A program made the translations under genes and the position numbers. This document shows positions 1 to 7,834 of a stretch of 64,000 nucleotides of DNA, one piece after another (within the stretch, counting starts at the first letter, position 1; the number at the start of each line of letters is the position of its first letter). Below the pieces are notes generated by a model that saw only the letters and a program-made list of their open reading frames with translations, was not told the DNA's origin and did not search any database. The stretch is from Actinobacteria bacterium OK074 (GTDB lineage: Bacteria; Actinomycetota; Actinomycetes; Streptomycetales; Streptomycetaceae): NCBI GenBank assembly GCA_001298575.1, contig LJCV01000307.1:1-64000 (forward strand). The letters run 5' to 3'.

Positions 1-2
1 CC

Positions 3-164
3 GACCGCGCGGTCACCCGCCGCATCGCCGCGCTCCAGTGCGCCCCGCCGCCACGGCTGTGGCCGCTCGCCGCGACCGTCGCGGCCCTCACCGCCCTCAC
101 CGCGCTGGGCGCCGCCGACGCCACGGGCGACCTGCTGCGGCTGCTGGTGCCCGCGCTGTCCTGA
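3..164 (+). CDS. C-terminal end of a probable M56-type membrane metallopeptidase (5' truncated by window edge)
   Basis: Only the last 53 codons lie in the window, in the frame that stops at TGA 162-164. The residues run from a short Arg-rich stretch through a Pro-Pro-Arg-Leu-Trp-Pro motif into one hydrophobic Ala/Leu segment and a short tail. This is the usual ending of Streptomyces M56 (BlaR1-like) membrane peptidases, where a last transmembrane helix follows the cytoplasmic HExxH domain. The catalytic part is outside the window, so the family call rests on C-terminal character only. The BlaI-type regulator at 3751-4146 would be a typical partner of such a peptidase but is not adjacent. Confidence 0.45.
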   Translation, partial: DRAVTRRIAALQCAPPPRLWPLAATVAALTALTALGAADATGDLLRLLVPALS

Positions 165-176
165 GCCTCGGCAGCC

Positions 177-1544
177 TCAACCGGGCGGCAGGCTCACCAC
201 GAACCGTGCCCCGGGCGCGTGTTCGCCGTCGTACGCCACCTCGCCGCCCGCCGAGCGCGCCAGCCGTCTGGCCAGCGGCAGGCCCAGGCCCGCCCCGGTG
301 TGGCCGTCGTCCGGCGCGGCCCGGCGGCCGGGCTGGAAGAGCCGCTCGACGAACGCGGCCGGCACCCCCGGGCCGTCGTCGGTGACGTCGAGGCGTACGC
401 CGCCGGGTGCGCGGCTCGCGTGCACCGTCACACCCGACCGGGCGTACCGCAGGGCGTTGGCGACCAGGGGGCTGACGATCCGTTCGAGGAGGGCCGCGGG
501 CACCCCGGCCTCCAGGTGTTCCGGAAAGCCGCCGACGGTGACCGTCACGTGGTCCGGGACGGCGGACCGGCCGACGGTACGGCGCAGGGTGGGCAGGACC
601 GGGGCGGTGCCGGGGGCGGTGGTGGCGCCGTCGCGGGCGTCGGTCAGGAGGGTGTCGCAGATGGTGGTCATGGACTCCGCGGCCTCGGCGATCACCGCGT
701 GCGTGGCCCGGGTCTCGGCGGCCGAACGCGGGCGGGCCCGCCACCAGTCGAGTTCGGCGACGATCCGGCTGAGCGGGGTGCGCAGTTCGTGCGACAACTC
801 CCCGGTCAGCCGCCGCTCGTGCCGCAGCACCGCGCGGATCCGGTCCAGGAGCGCGTCCAACGACGAGCCCAGGCGGGCCAGTTCGGCGGGCCGGCCGGCG
901 CCGCCGAAGCGTTCGTCGGAGGTGACCGCGCTCCACTGGGTGGCCTGGTCGGTCATGGTCCGCACCGGCCGCAGCGCACGGCCCACCGCGAGCCGCGTCA
1001 GCGCGTACGTGCAGGCCAGCATCACGACGTCCAGGGCGAACGAGCCCAGCAGCAGCGCGTCCGCCGAACTCCGGTACGGGGACAGGTCCAGGGCCGTGAC
1101 GACGGTGGCCCGGGGGTGCGGTTCGGGCACGGGCTCGGCGCACAGCCGGACGGGGCCGTCCTCCCGCACGCCCACGGTCGCGCAGTGGCGTCCGCCGCGC
1201 CGGACGAGGGCGCCGGCGGCGTCGGTGAGCGTGCCGGAGGCCGTGCCGGACGGCGGCTGTTCGAGCAGCCGGGTGCCCGCGTAGATCCACACGTTCGTGT
1301 CCAGGAGCCGGTCGTTGGTGGTCTCCAGGACACGTACGGTCCGGCCGTCGGTGTCGACGGTCGTGGCGACGGCGGCGGCCCGGGTGCCCAGTTCGTCGTC
1401 CGCCTGGCGCCGCAGGTGTTCGCGGACCATGGCGTTGAAGACGACGGTGAGGGCCACCATCACCAGGGTGGCGGTGGTGAGCGCCACGAGGGAGAGCCGG
1501 CCGCGGAGGGTGCGGGGCGCGAGCCGCCGCAGGAGGGCGGTCAT
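177..1544 (-). CDS. Two-component sensor histidine kinase
   Basis: 455-residue membrane histidine kinase. The N-terminus holds a transmembrane helix (about 17-38), an extracytoplasmic sensor region (about 40-160), a second helix (about 162-183) and a HAMP linker. The HisKA phospho-acceptor is His252 in SHELRTPL. The C-terminal ATPase domain shows the N box around NALRYA, the G1 box DDGPGVP and the G2 box GAGLGLPLARR. It overlaps the upstream response-regulator gene by 4 bases (ATGA), so the two are translationally coupled as one operon on the minus strand. The sensor region has no recognisable ligand domain; two Cys residues near 121 and 135 could pair. The stimulus is unknown. Confidence 0.95.
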   Translation of the reverse strand: MTALLRRLAPRTLRGRLSLVALTTATLVMVALTVVFNAMVREHLRRQADDELGTRAAAVATTVDTDGRTVRVLETTNDRLLDTNVWIYAGTRLLEQPPSGTASGTLTDAAGALVRRGGRHCATVGVREDGPVRLCAEPVPEPHPRATVVTALDLSPYRSSADALLLGSFALDVVMLACTYALTRLAVGRALRPVRTMTDQATQWSAVTSDERFGGAGRPAELARLGSSLDALLDRIRAVLRHERRLTGELSHELRTPLSRIVAELDWWRARPRSAAETRATHAVIAEAAESMTTICDTLLTDARDGATTAPGTAPVLPTLRRTVGRSAVPDHVTVTVGGFPEHLEAGVPAALLERIVSPLVANALRYARSGVTVHASRAPGGVRLDVTDDGPGVPAAFVERLFQPGRRAAPDDGHTGAGLGLPLARRLARSAGGEVAYDGEHAPGARFVVSLPPG

Positions 1545-2203
1545 GACAGGCGGTGGCCGATCCCGCGCGCGGTGCCGATCGTCGACCCGCTGCCCGCCGC
1601 GCGCAGTTTGCGGCGCAGCCGGGTCAGGTACTGGTCGAGGGTGTTGTCGCTGACCCGGGCGCCCTCCGGCCAGCCCGCCCGGACCAGTTCGCGGCGGCGC
1701 ACGAACGCCCCGGGGGTCGCCGTCAGCAGCGCGAGCAGCCGGAATTCCGTCGGTGTCAGGTCCACCTCGGTGCCGTGCACGGTCAGCCGGTGGCGGACGG
1801 CGTCCAGGACCAGGTCACCGGTGTGGGCTGCGGACGGCGGCGCCGCCCGGCGCAGGGCGGCGCGCAGCCGGGCGGCGAGTTCGACGAGGTGGAACGGCTT
1901 GGGCAGGTAGTCGTCGCCCCCGGCGGAGAACCCGGACAGCCGGTCGGTCAGGCCGTGCCGGGCGGTGAGGAAGATGACGGGCGCCGAGAAGCCGTTGGCG
2001 CGCATGGCCTGGCAGACGTCCCGCCCGTCCGCGTCCGGCAGTCCGACGTCGAGCACGGCCGCGTCGACCTCGCCCTCGGCCAGCCGCAGCGCGGTGGCGC
2101 CGTCCGCGGCGGGCACGGTGTCGAAGCCCTCGTCCCGCAGCCCGCGCACCAGCACGTCCCGCAGGGCGTGGTCGTCCTCGACGACCAGGATCCGCTGGCG
2201 CAT
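1541..2203 (-). CDS. OmpR/PhoB-family response regulator
   Basis: 220 residues: receiver domain (about 4-115) with the acidic pair near Glu9/Asp10/Asp11, phospho-acceptor Asp52 in LDVGLPDADG and the conserved Lys in LPKPF. A C-terminal winged-helix domain (about 127-218) carries the LTPTEFRLLALL and VSDNTLDQYLTRLRRKL signatures of this family. It is the first gene of the pair and the cognate of the kinase at 177-1544. Its ATG is preceded by a Shine-Dalgarno-like region that is tandemly duplicated (2211-2228), and a 12-bp tandem repeat sits further upstream (2256-2279), a possible self-regulatory site. Confidence 0.95.
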   Translation of the reverse strand: MRQRILVVEDDHALRDVLVRGLRDEGFDTVPAADGATALRLAEGEVDAAVLDVGLPDADGRDVCQAMRANGFSAPVIFLTARHGLTDRLSGFSAGGDDYLPKPFHLVELAARLRAALRRAAPPSAAHTGDLVLDAVRHRLTVHGTEVDLTPTEFRLLALLTATPGAFVRRRELVRAGWPEGARVSDNTLDQYLTRLRRKLRAAGSGSTIGTARGIGHRLS

Positions 2204-2210
2204 GGCCCTC

Positions 2211-2228
2211 CCTTGGTTCCCTTGGTTC
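2211..2228 (-). promoter_or_regulatory. Duplicated ribosome-binding region of the response regulator
   Basis: On the minus strand, two exact 9-base units GAACCAAGG stand head to tail just before GAGGGCC and the ATG at 2203. Each unit carries an AAGG purine run, so the gene has two or three overlapping Shine-Dalgarno candidates. What is seen is the duplication; an effect on translation is inference. Confidence 0.5.
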
Positions 2229-2255
2229 TCGCGCCGGGGGCGCCTGTCGTGCCGG

Positions 2256-2279
2256 GTGCGTGTGCATGTGCGTGTGCAT
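2256..2279. repeat. 12-bp tandem repeat (two exact copies) upstream of the response regulator
   Basis: GTGCGTGTGCAT occurs twice in direct tandem at 2256-2267 and 2268-2279, about 53 bp upstream of the response-regulator start. OmpR-family regulators bind direct repeats spaced by about one helical turn, so this could be an autoregulatory site. It could equally be simple slippage of a TG-rich tract. Confidence 0.5.
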
Positions 2280-2360
2280 GTTGTTCCGCGTCCTGTGCCC
2301 TCCTCCCTGCGTCCCGCGTCCTGTGGGCGATCCGCGGTGCGGGCCGGGGCCGCGGGTGCC

Positions 2361-2966
2361 TCACGAGGCCGTCACCAGGGGCCGCAGCCGTGTACCGGCC
2401 AGGCGGTCCACCAGCGGGGCCGCCCGGTCCGCGAGGGAGACGAGGCACCAGGCCAGTCCGGCGCCCAGGGCCAGGCCCACCGCCACGTCGTGCGGGTAGT
2501 GCACGCCGATCCAGACCCGGGAGGCGGCCATCAGGAGGGCCGCCGGTGCCGCGATCAGGCCGAGTCGGCGGTCGACCCGTATCAGCGTGATCGCGGCCGC
2601 CGCCGCGATCACCGCGTGGTTGCTGGGGAACGACCAGTCACCGGCGGCCGGGCACGCCTCCACGGTCACGGCGTGCAGTGTGCGGCAGGGCCGCTGTTCG
2701 TCGACGGCCGACTTGAGGAGCGTGTCGGCGGCGTAGCAGACCACCACGATCACGGGGGCCGCCAGCGCCCGTACGATCGCGGTCCCGCCCGCGCGCCGGG
2801 CCCGCCACCAGGCGGCGAGCATCAGGACGGCGAACAGGGCGAGGCCGTAGTCGGACCAGGCGGCGATCAGGGTGTTCACCGCGTGCGGGGTGTGGCGGGC
2901 GAGGTCGGTGACCGAGGTGTACAGGCCGCCGTCGACCGACGCGCCGCCGAGGGCGAGGGCGGTCAC
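2361..2966 (-). CDS. PAP2-family membrane phosphatase (lipid phosphatase, possibly undecaprenyl-pyrophosphate phosphatase)
   Basis: 201 residues from a GTG whose last two bases are shared with the TGA of the upstream DedA gene (GTGA overlap), so the two are translationally coupled. All three phosphatase signatures are present: KSAVDEQRP (KX6RP), WSFPSNH (PSGH-like, Ser-Asn variant) and SRVWIGVHYPHD (SRX5HX3D). Five to six hydrophobic segments fit an integral membrane enzyme. Members dephosphorylate phosphatidic acid, phosphatidylglycerophosphate or undecaprenyl pyrophosphate at the outer face. The DedA partner and the BlaI-type operator upstream favour a role in carrier-lipid recycling; that is inference from context. 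Confidence 0.88.
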   Translation of the reverse strand: MTALALGGASVDGGLYTSVTDLARHTPHAVNTLIAAWSDYGLALFAVLMLAAWWRARRAGGTAIVRALAAPVIVVVCYAADTLLKSAVDEQRPCRTLHAVTVEACPAAGDWSFPSNHAVIAAAAAITLIRVDRRLGLIAAPAALLMAASRVWIGVHYPHDVAVGLALGAGLAWCLVSLADRAAPLVDRLAGTRLRPLVTAS

Positions 2967-3628
2967 GACGCCTTGCCCTCGGCCGTGCGGGGGGTGTGCG
3001 CCCGCCGTGCCTCCAGGGCGAGCGGTGTCAGCGAGACGAGCACGACCACGGCGACCATCGGCAGCAGGTAGCGGTCGACGTTCGGTACCGAGGAGCCCAG
3101 GGCGTAGCCGCCGAGCACCAGACCGGCCGTCCACACCAGTCCGCCGATCACCTGCCACACCGTGAAGACGCGCACCGGCACCTCCAGCGCCCCGGCCAGC
3201 GGATTCAGCACCGTACGCACCACGGGGACGAAGCGGGCCAGCACCACCGCCTTGGCGTGGCCGTACCGGGTGAGCAACTCCTCGGCGCGCGCGGCCCCTT
3301 CGTGCAGCCGCCGGGCGCGGCTGCGGGCCAGCAGGGCGCGACCGCCGCGGCGGCCGATCCAGTACCCCGTCTGCGCGCCGGCCAGCGCGCCCGCCGCCGC
3401 GGCGGCCAGGACCGGCCCGAGCGAGAGGTGGACCGAGCCGTGGCCGCCGCCCGAGCACAGCAGCCCGGCGGTGAACAGCAGGGAGTCACCGGGCAGGAAG
3501 AACCCCACCAGCAGCCCCGTCTCGGCGAAGAGCACGACGGCGACGCCGAACGCCCCGAAGGCGGACAACAGCGATCCGGCATCCAGGACGTTCACCGCCT
3601 GGGTGACGGCGAACTGGACTGCGGCCAT
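2963..3628 (-). CDS. DedA-family membrane protein (SNARE-associated/VTT domain)
   Basis: 221 residues from the ATG at 3628, chosen because AAAGAGGT lies 7 bases before it; an in-frame ATG at 3646 would add six residues but has no such site. The DedA core is clear: a FAETG motif early (residues about 35-39), the LFFxPGDSLLF-type loop (VGFFLPGDSLLFTAG), the conserved basic glycine stretch and FVPVVRTVLNPLAGAL, plus about five membrane segments. Family members translocate undecaprenyl phosphate (UptA-type) or act in phospholipid homeostasis. It is the first gene of a coupled pair with the PAP2 phosphatase, and its upstream region is shared with a divergent BlaI-type repressor. Confidence 0.93.
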   Translation of the reverse strand: MAAVQFAVTQAVNVLDAGSLLSAFGAFGVAVVLFAETGLLVGFFLPGDSLLFTAGLLCSGGGHGSVHLSLGPVLAAAAAGALAGAQTGYWIGRRGGRALLARSRARRLHEGAARAEELLTRYGHAKAVVLARFVPVVRTVLNPLAGALEVPVRVFTVWQVIGGLVWTAGLVLGGYALGSSVPNVDRYLLPMVAVVVLVSLTPLALEARRAHTPRTAEGKAS

Positions 3629-3691
3629 GGCGGTGACCTCTTTCATACTGGTACGCGGACGAACGGACGAACACCCGTCCGCCCCGAACGA

Positions 3692-3724
3692 CTACAGTCG
3701 CGTAGACGGTCTACTGCACTGTAG
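3692..3724. promoter_or_regulatory. BlaI/MecI-type operator: nested inverted repeats between dedA-like and blaI-like genes
   Basis: A 33-bp dyad centred at 3708. Outer arms CTACAGT (3692-3698) and ACTGTAG (3718-3724) enclose inner arms GTAGAC (3702-3707) and GTCTAC (3709-3714). BlaI/MecI repressors bind TACA/TGTA dyads, and both half-sites occur here. The site lies in the 122-bp gap between the divergent starts at 3628 and 3751, so one protein could control both the repressor gene and the DedA-PAP2 pair. Confidence 0.8.
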
Positions 3725-3750
3725 ACGAACAAGAGCCGAGGAGCGTTCCC

Positions 3751-4146
3751 ATGCCCGACGAGCGGAAAGCCGAGTCGTCCGACGCACCCGCGGACCGCCG
3801 GCCCGCGGGCGAACTGGAGGCGAGCGTGCTGGCCGCGCTGTGGGCCGCCGACGCGCCGCTGACGCCCGGTGCCGTGCAACTGGCGCTGGGCGACGGCCTG
3901 GCCCGGACGACCGTGACCACGATCCTCACCCGCTTGCACGCCAAGGGCACGGTCACCCGCGCGCGTGAGGGCCGCGGTTACGCCTACGCCCCCGCCCAGG
4001 ACGCCCCCGGCCTCACCGCCCGCCGCATGCATGCCGAACTCGACAAGGACGACGACCGCGACACCGTCCTGGCCCGTTTCGTCTCCGACCTCACCCCCGA
4101 GGACGAGCAGCTCCTCCGGGCCCTGCTCGACAACGGCCCCGCATGA
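3751..4146 (+). CDS. BlaI/MecI/CopY-family transcriptional repressor
   Basis: 131 residues. The N-terminal winged helix (about 20-95) shows the family pattern: ELEASVLAALWAADAPLTPG, LARTTVTTILTRLHAKG and VTRAREGRGYAYAP. The C-terminal dimerisation part has the typical VLARFVSDLTPEDEQLLRALL ending. The start is supported by GAGGAG 8 bases upstream. Members are dimeric repressors of beta-lactam or copper response genes, relieved by proteolysis or a ligand. No BlaR-type sensor adjoins it here; the M56-like fragment at 3-164 is the nearest candidate but is separated by five genes. It probably binds the dyad at 3692-3724 and represses itself and the divergent lipid genes. Confidence 0.93.
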   Translation: MPDERKAESSDAPADRRPAGELEASVLAALWAADAPLTPGAVQLALGDGLARTTVTTILTRLHAKGTVTRAREGRGYAYAPAQDAPGLTARRMHAELDKDDDRDTVLARFVSDLTPEDEQLLRALLDNGPA

Positions 4147-4148
4147 CC

Positions 4149-4187
4149 GAAGGGCGGGCCCCGCTCTCCGCGGGATCACCGCCCTTC
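4149..4187 (+). terminator. Probable terminator hairpin after the BlaI-type gene
   Basis: GAAGGGCGG (4149-4157) pairs with CCGCCCTTC (4179-4187), and a second stem CCCGC/GCGGG lies inside the loop. It starts right after the stop codon at 4146. There is no T-tract, as is common for Streptomyces terminators. It can serve the convergent exporter gene too. Confidence 0.6.
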
Positions 4188-4241
4188 CGCTCCGCACACG
4201 ACCCGCCGGCCGACGTCAACGCCGTACCGTCCGGCGGAGGT

Positions 4242-5525
4242 TCAGGCCGTGCGGGCCGTCTCCCCACGCCCCTGCCAGAACCGTGCCAGCGCGACGAGGG
4301 CGAGCCCCGCCAGCGTCACGGAGATCAGCATGATCGTCGCCATCGGCAGGGAGCTGTCCTCGCCGAAGAGCCCCACCAGCGGCGAGGCGAGGGCGCCGAA
4401 CAGGAACTGGAGGCCGCCGAGGACGGCGGAGGCGGCGCCCGGGGCCGTGCGGCCGAGGGCCTGGCCGATGCTCATCGCCGCCGGGAAGACCAGCCCGATC
4501 GCGGAGACGGTCACGAACAGCGTGATCCACGTGCCCGCGAGCGTCTCGCCCACCGCCACGACCAGCAGGACCTGGGCGAGCGAGCCGAGCAACGCCACGC
4601 CGACACCCGCCGCGAGCAGGCTGTTCAGCCGTACCCCGCGGGCGACCAGCCGGGAGAAGACCGCACCGGCGATCAGCATGCCGACGGCGTTGGTGGCGAA
4701 GATGAGGGAGTACGTCGTCGACGAGACACCGTGCAGGTTCTCGAACACGAAGCTGGAGCCGCTGATATAGGTGAACAGCGCCGCCGACACCAGGGCGAGG
4801 ACCAGGACGTACCCCACGAACGCGCGGCCGGACAGCAGCGTCCCCATGGCGCGAAAGGTGCCGGCCGTCCCGCCGGAGTGGCGCCGCTCGGGCGGCAGGG
4901 ACTCCGGCACCGCCTTCACCACGGCGAGCAGCAGCAGAAGGCCGAGCACGGTCAGGACGGCGAACACCGCCCGCCAGGTGGACACGGCCAGGACCGCCCC
5001 GCCGAGCACCGGCGCGATGACCGGCGCGACGCCCATGACCTGGGAGAGCACCGCGAAGTAGCGGGGCAGTTCGGCGCCGTGGAAGCGGTCGGAGAGGACG
5101 GCCCGCGCGAGCACCATGCCGGCCGCACCGGCCACGCCCTGGAGGAAGCGGGCGCCGGTCAGCACGGCGATGTTCGGGGAGAGCGCGCAGGCGAGGGAGA
5201 AGAACACGAAACCGGCCGCTCCGGTGATCAGCAGCCGCCGGCGCCCGAGCCCGTCGCTGAGCGGCCCGATCACCAGCTGTCCCACGACGAGCCCGGCCAG
5301 GAACGCGGTCATCGTCAGCTGCACGGCGGAGCTGCTCGCCCCGAGCGCGTCCCCCATCGCGGGGAACCCGGGCACGTACATGTCGGTCGCGAGCGGGGCG
5401 ACGGCGGTCAGGGCGCCGAGGACGGCCACGAGGACCAGGGCCGCGCGCGGGGAGGAGGCGGGGCGGGCGGAGGCCGGAGTCGCGGCCACCGGAGAGGGGG
5501 ACGGGGAGGACGACGGGGATATCAT
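4242..5525 (-). CDS. Bcr/CflA-family MFS drug exporter
   Basis: 427 residues with about 12 transmembrane helices after a Ser/Pro/Ala-rich cytoplasmic N-terminus (1-28). LATDMYVPGFPAMGDALGAS in helix 1 is the hallmark of the Bcr/CflA 12-TMS drug-proton antiporters, and GPLSDGLGRRRLL after helix 2 is MFS motif A. VLARAVLSDR is the motif region of helix 4. Such pumps export chloramphenicol, sulfonamides or other small drugs in exchange for protons. The gene is divergent from a MarR regulator (5598-6104), with only 72 bp between starts, the standard layout of a drug-inducible pump and its repressor. No Shine-Dalgarno site stands before the ATG, so translation may be leaderless or use another start. 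Confidence 0.92.
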   Translation of the reverse strand: MISPSSSPSPSPVAATPASARPASSPRAALVLVAVLGALTAVAPLATDMYVPGFPAMGDALGASSSAVQLTMTAFLAGLVVGQLVIGPLSDGLGRRRLLITGAAGFVFFSLACALSPNIAVLTGARFLQGVAGAAGMVLARAVLSDRFHGAELPRYFAVLSQVMGVAPVIAPVLGGAVLAVSTWRAVFAVLTVLGLLLLLAVVKAVPESLPPERRHSGGTAGTFRAMGTLLSGRAFVGYVLVLALVSAALFTYISGSSFVFENLHGVSSTTYSLIFATNAVGMLIAGAVFSRLVARGVRLNSLLAAGVGVALLGSLAQVLLVVAVGETLAGTWITLFVTVSAIGLVFPAAMSIGQALGRTAPGAASAVLGGLQFLFGALASPLVGLFGEDSSLPMATIMLISVTLAGLALVALARFWQGRGETARTA

Positions 5526-5544
5526 GAGGTAACGGTAACCGATA

Positions 5545-5558
5545 GTTCACTGGTTAAC
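5545..5558. promoter_or_regulatory. Putative MarR operator between exporter and regulator
   Basis: GTTCACTGGTTAAC is an imperfect palindrome (10 of 14 positions symmetric) in the 72-bp divergent gap, next to the direct repeat GGTAAC-GGTAAC at 5529-5539. This AT-richer segment is the only dyad in the gap and is the natural candidate for the MarR protein encoded at 5598-6104. Confidence 0.5.
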
Positions 5559-5597
5559 AAATAGCCAGAGACGACGAGAGACGAGAAGCCGAGCCGC

Positions 5598-6104
5598 ATG
5601 CCTACCGCCACCCCCGCCGACGGCCGTGGCCAGTGGGCCGCGCACCACCCGCACCTCGACACCTCGCCCATGGAACTGGTGGGCATGCTCAAGCACGCCA
5701 CCGGTCTCCTCGGCCGCGCCGTCGAACCCCTCTACGCGGGCGCCCCCCTCACCGCACCCGAGGTCGACATGCTGATCCCCCTCCGGTTCGCCGCCGACCC
5801 CTTCACCGCCCGCAGCCTGGCCGAACGGCTCGGCCTGTCCCGCGCGGGCGTCAGCAAGACCCTCGCCAAGCTGGAGAGCCGCGGCTTCATCGCCCGCACG
5901 CCCAACCCGGCGGACCGGCGCGCCGCCCTGGTCACCATCACGGAGTCCGGCGCCCAGGCCATCGACACGCTCTTTCCTCGACAACTCGCCGCCGAGGTCG
6001 AGCTGTTGGCGGGGCTCGGCGAGGACCGGGAGTGGGTGCTCAAGGCGTTGGGGCGGTTGTTGGAGGTGATGGAGACGCATTTGGCGCGCGGGGGCGGCAG
6101 TTGA
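5598..6104 (+). CDS. MarR-family transcriptional regulator
   Basis: 168 residues. The winged-helix core runs from about 60 to 125: FTARSLAERLGLSRAGVSKT (helix-turn-helix) followed by LAKLESRGFIARTPNPADRR, which gives the DNA-reading helix and the wing with its conserved Asp-Arg-Arg. Flanking helices form the dimer interface. It is divergent from the Bcr/CflA-type exporter and is likely its ligand-responsive repressor. MFS-MarR pairs of this kind are induced by phenolic or drug-like effectors; the effector here is unknown. Confidence 0.93.
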   Translation: MPTATPADGRGQWAAHHPHLDTSPMELVGMLKHATGLLGRAVEPLYAGAPLTAPEVDMLIPLRFAADPFTARSLAERLGLSRAGVSKTLAKLESRGFIARTPNPADRRAALVTITESGAQAIDTLFPRQLAAEVELLAGLGEDREWVLKALGRLLEVMETHLARGGGS

Positions 6105-6251
6105 TGAACACCAAATGCTCGGTCGGGGCCTGTGCCGCGCGCACCGCTCGGAAAACATCTGGCCCATCGCCGTCGCGGGCGTTACGATCCCCGCGATGAC
6201 TACTCCTTCTGTTGGCAGAATGGGGGACCCGTCCGCGCAAGGTGAGTGCTG

Positions 6252-7772
6252 ATGCCCACCCACACCGCGAACGGGGATTCCCCGCTTTCCTTCTGGCCGC
6301 GCGTGCGCGAGTTCGCCGTGCCGCCCTCCATGATCGAGACTGCGACCGCCCGCCGCCTCGTCGGCGACTGGGCGGGGGCGTGCGCCGCCGCAGGCATCGA
6401 CACCGATCTCGGTCCGCGCACCGCGGCCCGCACCCACGGCCGCGAACTCGCGGCCCAACTCCGCTCCGATCTACGCCAGTTGGCCCCCGACCTGCTGCGC
6501 TGGCACATGCCCAGGATCGCTCCGGACGGGTTGCTGCGCCCGGGTCTGACCCTCACCCTCGCCCGCTACGACGGCGCCGGACGGGACGGCCGAAGCCCGG
6601 TGCACCTCGTGGCCCGTACCCCTCCCGCCTGGGCGGACGCCGGTCAGCGCATCAGCCTCGCGCTGTGGGACGGGTCCCGCTCCGGGGCCGATACCGGCGG
6701 GCACCCGCATCCCCGTCCCAGTCGGCGGTTCCGGCTCGACCTGCACCGTCATCTGTGGGATGCGGGCAGGAGCGGTGAGCTGCGGATGCGGGCCGGTGCC
6801 GACCGGCCGACCGTCGACGACCGCGCCGGAACCGAGCCGGAACCGCCGCTCCCGGAGGCGGTGGGCATGCTCGCGCACGGGCTCCCCTGTGCCGTTGACC
6901 GGTGGGCGGCCGAGGCGGGGATTCTGCTTCGGGCCGAGGGGAGGGCCGGCCGTGCGTTCGTGGTACGGCTCGGGGGACGGCGTCGGCTGGTGCTCGAACT
7001 GGCCGAGGAGTTGCCCGAGTTGGCCGACTTGGCTGACTTGGGCGACTTGGGCGGCGGCTTCGGGCCCTCGGCCGTGCGGCTCACGACCGCGGCCCCGCAC
7101 GACGTCTCCGCGTTGCCGGTCCTGCCGGACGCGGCGACCTGGGTGCCGCCCGATCTGGAGCTGGTCCGCACCGGTGCGATCGACGTCGACCGGCTGCATC
7201 CGCTGGTCGCCGCCGCGCTCGTACCGGATCCGGTACGCGACCCGGCACCGACCCGTCCGTACCGGAGTCCGGAACCGGCCGGGCAGCCGCGGTTCGTCGA
7301 GTGCCGGGGAGCGCGGCACCGGATCGGGCTGGTCGACGGGGTGTTGGCCCCGTTGGACCACGATCCGGCGGAGATCCGGCGGGAGGAGTTGCTGGCCTCG
7401 CTGACCGGTACTCCGCTCCCCTGTCTCCAGGCGATCGACCGGGCGCACCGCCGTCCGGACTGTCTCACCGGTGTCCGTGAACGCCTCGACCACGGTGACA
7501 TCGCCGGTGCGCTGGCCGTCGTCGAGGGCCTGTTGGGCCCGGACGCGGTGCTGCGCGACGGCGCGCTGCGGGACGAGTTGGCGGTGTCCGCGGAACGGCG
7601 GATCGCCTACGGGTTGTTCAGGGCGGGGCTGATCGGTCCCGGTCCAGGTCTCAACTCCGGTTACGACACCGCCCGAAGCACCGACCCCGCCACCGACCCC
7701 GGCCGACCGGATCGGCACGGCCGTCGTCACCGTGCCCGCCGCCCGCATCCGCGTCACGTGACCGCCCGCTGA
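6252..7772 (+). CDS. Uncharacterised protein of a MoxR-ATPase/VWA locus
   Basis: 506 residues from the ATG at 6252, which has AAGGTGAG five bases upstream; a GTG at 6246 falls inside that site. I recognise no catalytic domain. The N-terminal third carries LDLHRHLWD and repeated Arg/Asp-rich strands, the middle a short acidic heptad-like run (ELADLADLGDLG), and the C-terminal part a VECRGARHRIGLVDGVL segment followed by helical stretches. It precedes the MoxR gene by 62 bp on the same strand, and MoxR ATPases are usually encoded with substrate or adaptor proteins and a VWA protein. It is therefore best regarded as the third component of that system; function unknown. Confidence 0.7.
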   Translation: MPTHTANGDSPLSFWPRVREFAVPPSMIETATARRLVGDWAGACAAAGIDTDLGPRTAARTHGRELAAQLRSDLRQLAPDLLRWHMPRIAPDGLLRPGLTLTLARYDGAGRDGRSPVHLVARTPPAWADAGQRISLALWDGSRSGADTGGHPHPRPSRRFRLDLHRHLWDAGRSGELRMRAGADRPTVDDRAGTEPEPPLPEAVGMLAHGLPCAVDRWAAEAGILLRAEGRAGRAFVVRLGGRRRLVLELAEELPELADLADLGDLGGGFGPSAVRLTTAAPHDVSALPVLPDAATWVPPDLELVRTGAIDVDRLHPLVAAALVPDPVRDPAPTRPYRSPEPAGQPRFVECRGARHRIGLVDGVLAPLDHDPAEIRREELLASLTGTPLPCLQAIDRAHRRPDCLTGVRERLDHGDIAGALAVVEGLLGPDAVLRDGALRDELAVSAERRIAYGLFRAGLIGPGPGLNSGYDTARSTDPATDPGRPDRHGRRHRARRPHPRHVTAR

Positions 7773-7834
7773 GGCGAAGCCCCCCTCCCCGCGCAGTACT
7801 TCCTCGTACCCCGAACCCCCAGGTGATCAAAAAC

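Noticed and set aside
5552..5561. GGTTAACAAA shared by the MarR-exporter gap and the xylA-xylB gap (58950-58959)
   Set aside because: Ten AT-rich bases are too short, and the surrounding dyads differ, so a common regulator is not supported.
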